Assembly (NCBI RefSeq): GCF_000189255.1
Contig: NZ_AEVS01000018.1
Span: 1 to 64,000 of the forward strand
Source: Vibrio brasiliensis LMG 20546
GTDB lineage: Bacteria; Pseudomonadota; Gammaproteobacteria; Enterobacterales; Vibrionaceae
DNA length: 64,000 nt
Direction: 5' to 3'
The translations under genes and the position numbers were made by a program. The stretch's first letter is position 1. Each line of letters begins with the position of its first letter. Below, one piece after another: positions 63,786-64,000 of the stretch. The notes under the pieces were generated by a model, which saw nothing but the letters and a program-made list of their open reading frames with translations, made no database searches and was not told where the DNA came from.

Positions 63786-64000
63786 TTAAAAGTCACGTGG
63801 GTTAAGCACCACCACATCACCTTCGGTTAACCCCTTACGCACGCGAAAATCATCGCCAAGCTGAACCAGACGCGTGTGTAAGGTATCTCCTTCAACTACT
63901 TTGACATAATCCAGCTGTCCGACTTGATAAATCGCAGCGACAGGCACTTTTAACACTTTCTCACTACCTAAGTCGATAGAAACTCGGGCAAAGTTACCCG
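63786..64000 (-). CDS. RND efflux periplasmic adaptor (MFP/HlyD type), C-terminal end only
   Basis: The minus strand holds the last 71 codons of an adaptor, open to the end of the window. It reads GNFARVSIDLG, then VPVAAIYQVGQLDYVKVV and LGDDFRVRKGLTEGDVVVLN, which is the beta-barrel and membrane-proximal end of RND adaptor proteins (AcrA/VexA group). The rest and probably the pump gene lie outside. Transported compounds are unknown. Confidence 0.8.
   Translation of the reverse strand, partial: GNFARVSIDLGSEKVLKVPVAAIYQVGQLDYVKVVEGDTLHTRLVQLGDDFRVRKGLTEGDVVVLNPRDF

Overview
The window reads as chromosomal DNA of a marine gammaproteobacterium of the family Vibrionaceae, most likely Vibrio. 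The evidence is a luxPQ autoinducer-2 receptor pair with every remembered ligand contact of V. harveyi LuxP, a napFDABC operon followed by the 45-residue TIGR02808 membrane peptide, a FabV enoyl reductase, an HMG-CoA reductase and several cyclic-di-GMP enzymes. As far as I recall, nap, dcuC, nrdDG, luxPQ and the HMG-CoA reductase all lie on chromosome 2 in V. cholerae, so this is probably a chromosome 2 segment. I see no rRNA, tRNA, CRISPR array, insertion sequence, integrase or phage genes. Both ends cut a gene: a YbjD/OLD-family ATPase on the left and an RND efflux adaptor on the right.

Layout. 1-8.8 kb: end of ybjD, a DUF1097 membrane protein, a YeiE-type LysR regulator divergent from a FocA-like channel fused to CBS domains, the yceJ-yceI pair, DUF2164, an unknown gene, a class 3 lipase-like protein and an EAL phosphodiesterase. 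9-17.7 kb is an anaerobic respiration block: dcuC, narP-narQ, and divergent napFDABC plus a small membrane peptide, with candidate FNR and NarP sites in between. 17.8-23.4 kb: galE, then a TonB-receptor / YfiR / CHASE8-like diguanylate cyclase operon. 23.5-27.4 kb: pxpABC (5-oxoprolinase) and an orphan FAD oxidoreductase preceded by a cluster of DnaA-box-like sites. 27.7-36.5 kb: ybbA-ybbP divergent from tesA, fabV, a GAF/degenerate-GGDEF/EAL protein and a PF09818 ATPase. 36.6-44.3 kb: a GNAT enzyme, a DnaJ-like protein, a 2-oxoglutarate oxygenase, yjdF, cutA, helD and yccS. 44.4-51.4 kb: two small unknown proteins, mvaA, luxQ-luxP and a TraF_2-type barrel. 51.4-59.8 kb: small housekeeping and envelope genes, including yhbQ-like, yceH, tmaR, an HD-GYP-like protein, an OmpA-like lipoprotein, a DsbA-like lipoprotein with a membrane-anchored FKBP, a Nudix enzyme, a retropepsin-like lipoprotein and an aromatic aminotransferase. 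59.9-64 kb: nrdG-nrdD behind a promoter with a perfect FNR palindrome, paired NrdR boxes and a DnaA box, then a secreted EEP-family hydrolase and the partial efflux adaptor.

The themes are anaerobic metabolism (formate/nitrite channel, C4-dicarboxylate export, nitrate reduction, anaerobic dNTP synthesis), signalling (LuxPQ, NarQP and four cyclic-di-GMP proteins) and envelope maintenance. Most genes are ordinary. The least expected observations are an apparent internal translation start at the channel/CBS junction of the FocA-like protein, a strong-SD leader ORF overlapping the start of that gene, the DnaA-box cluster next to an A-rich stretch, and overlapping divergent start codons at tesA/ybbA. 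All database-type assignments are from memory of the families; no search was run.
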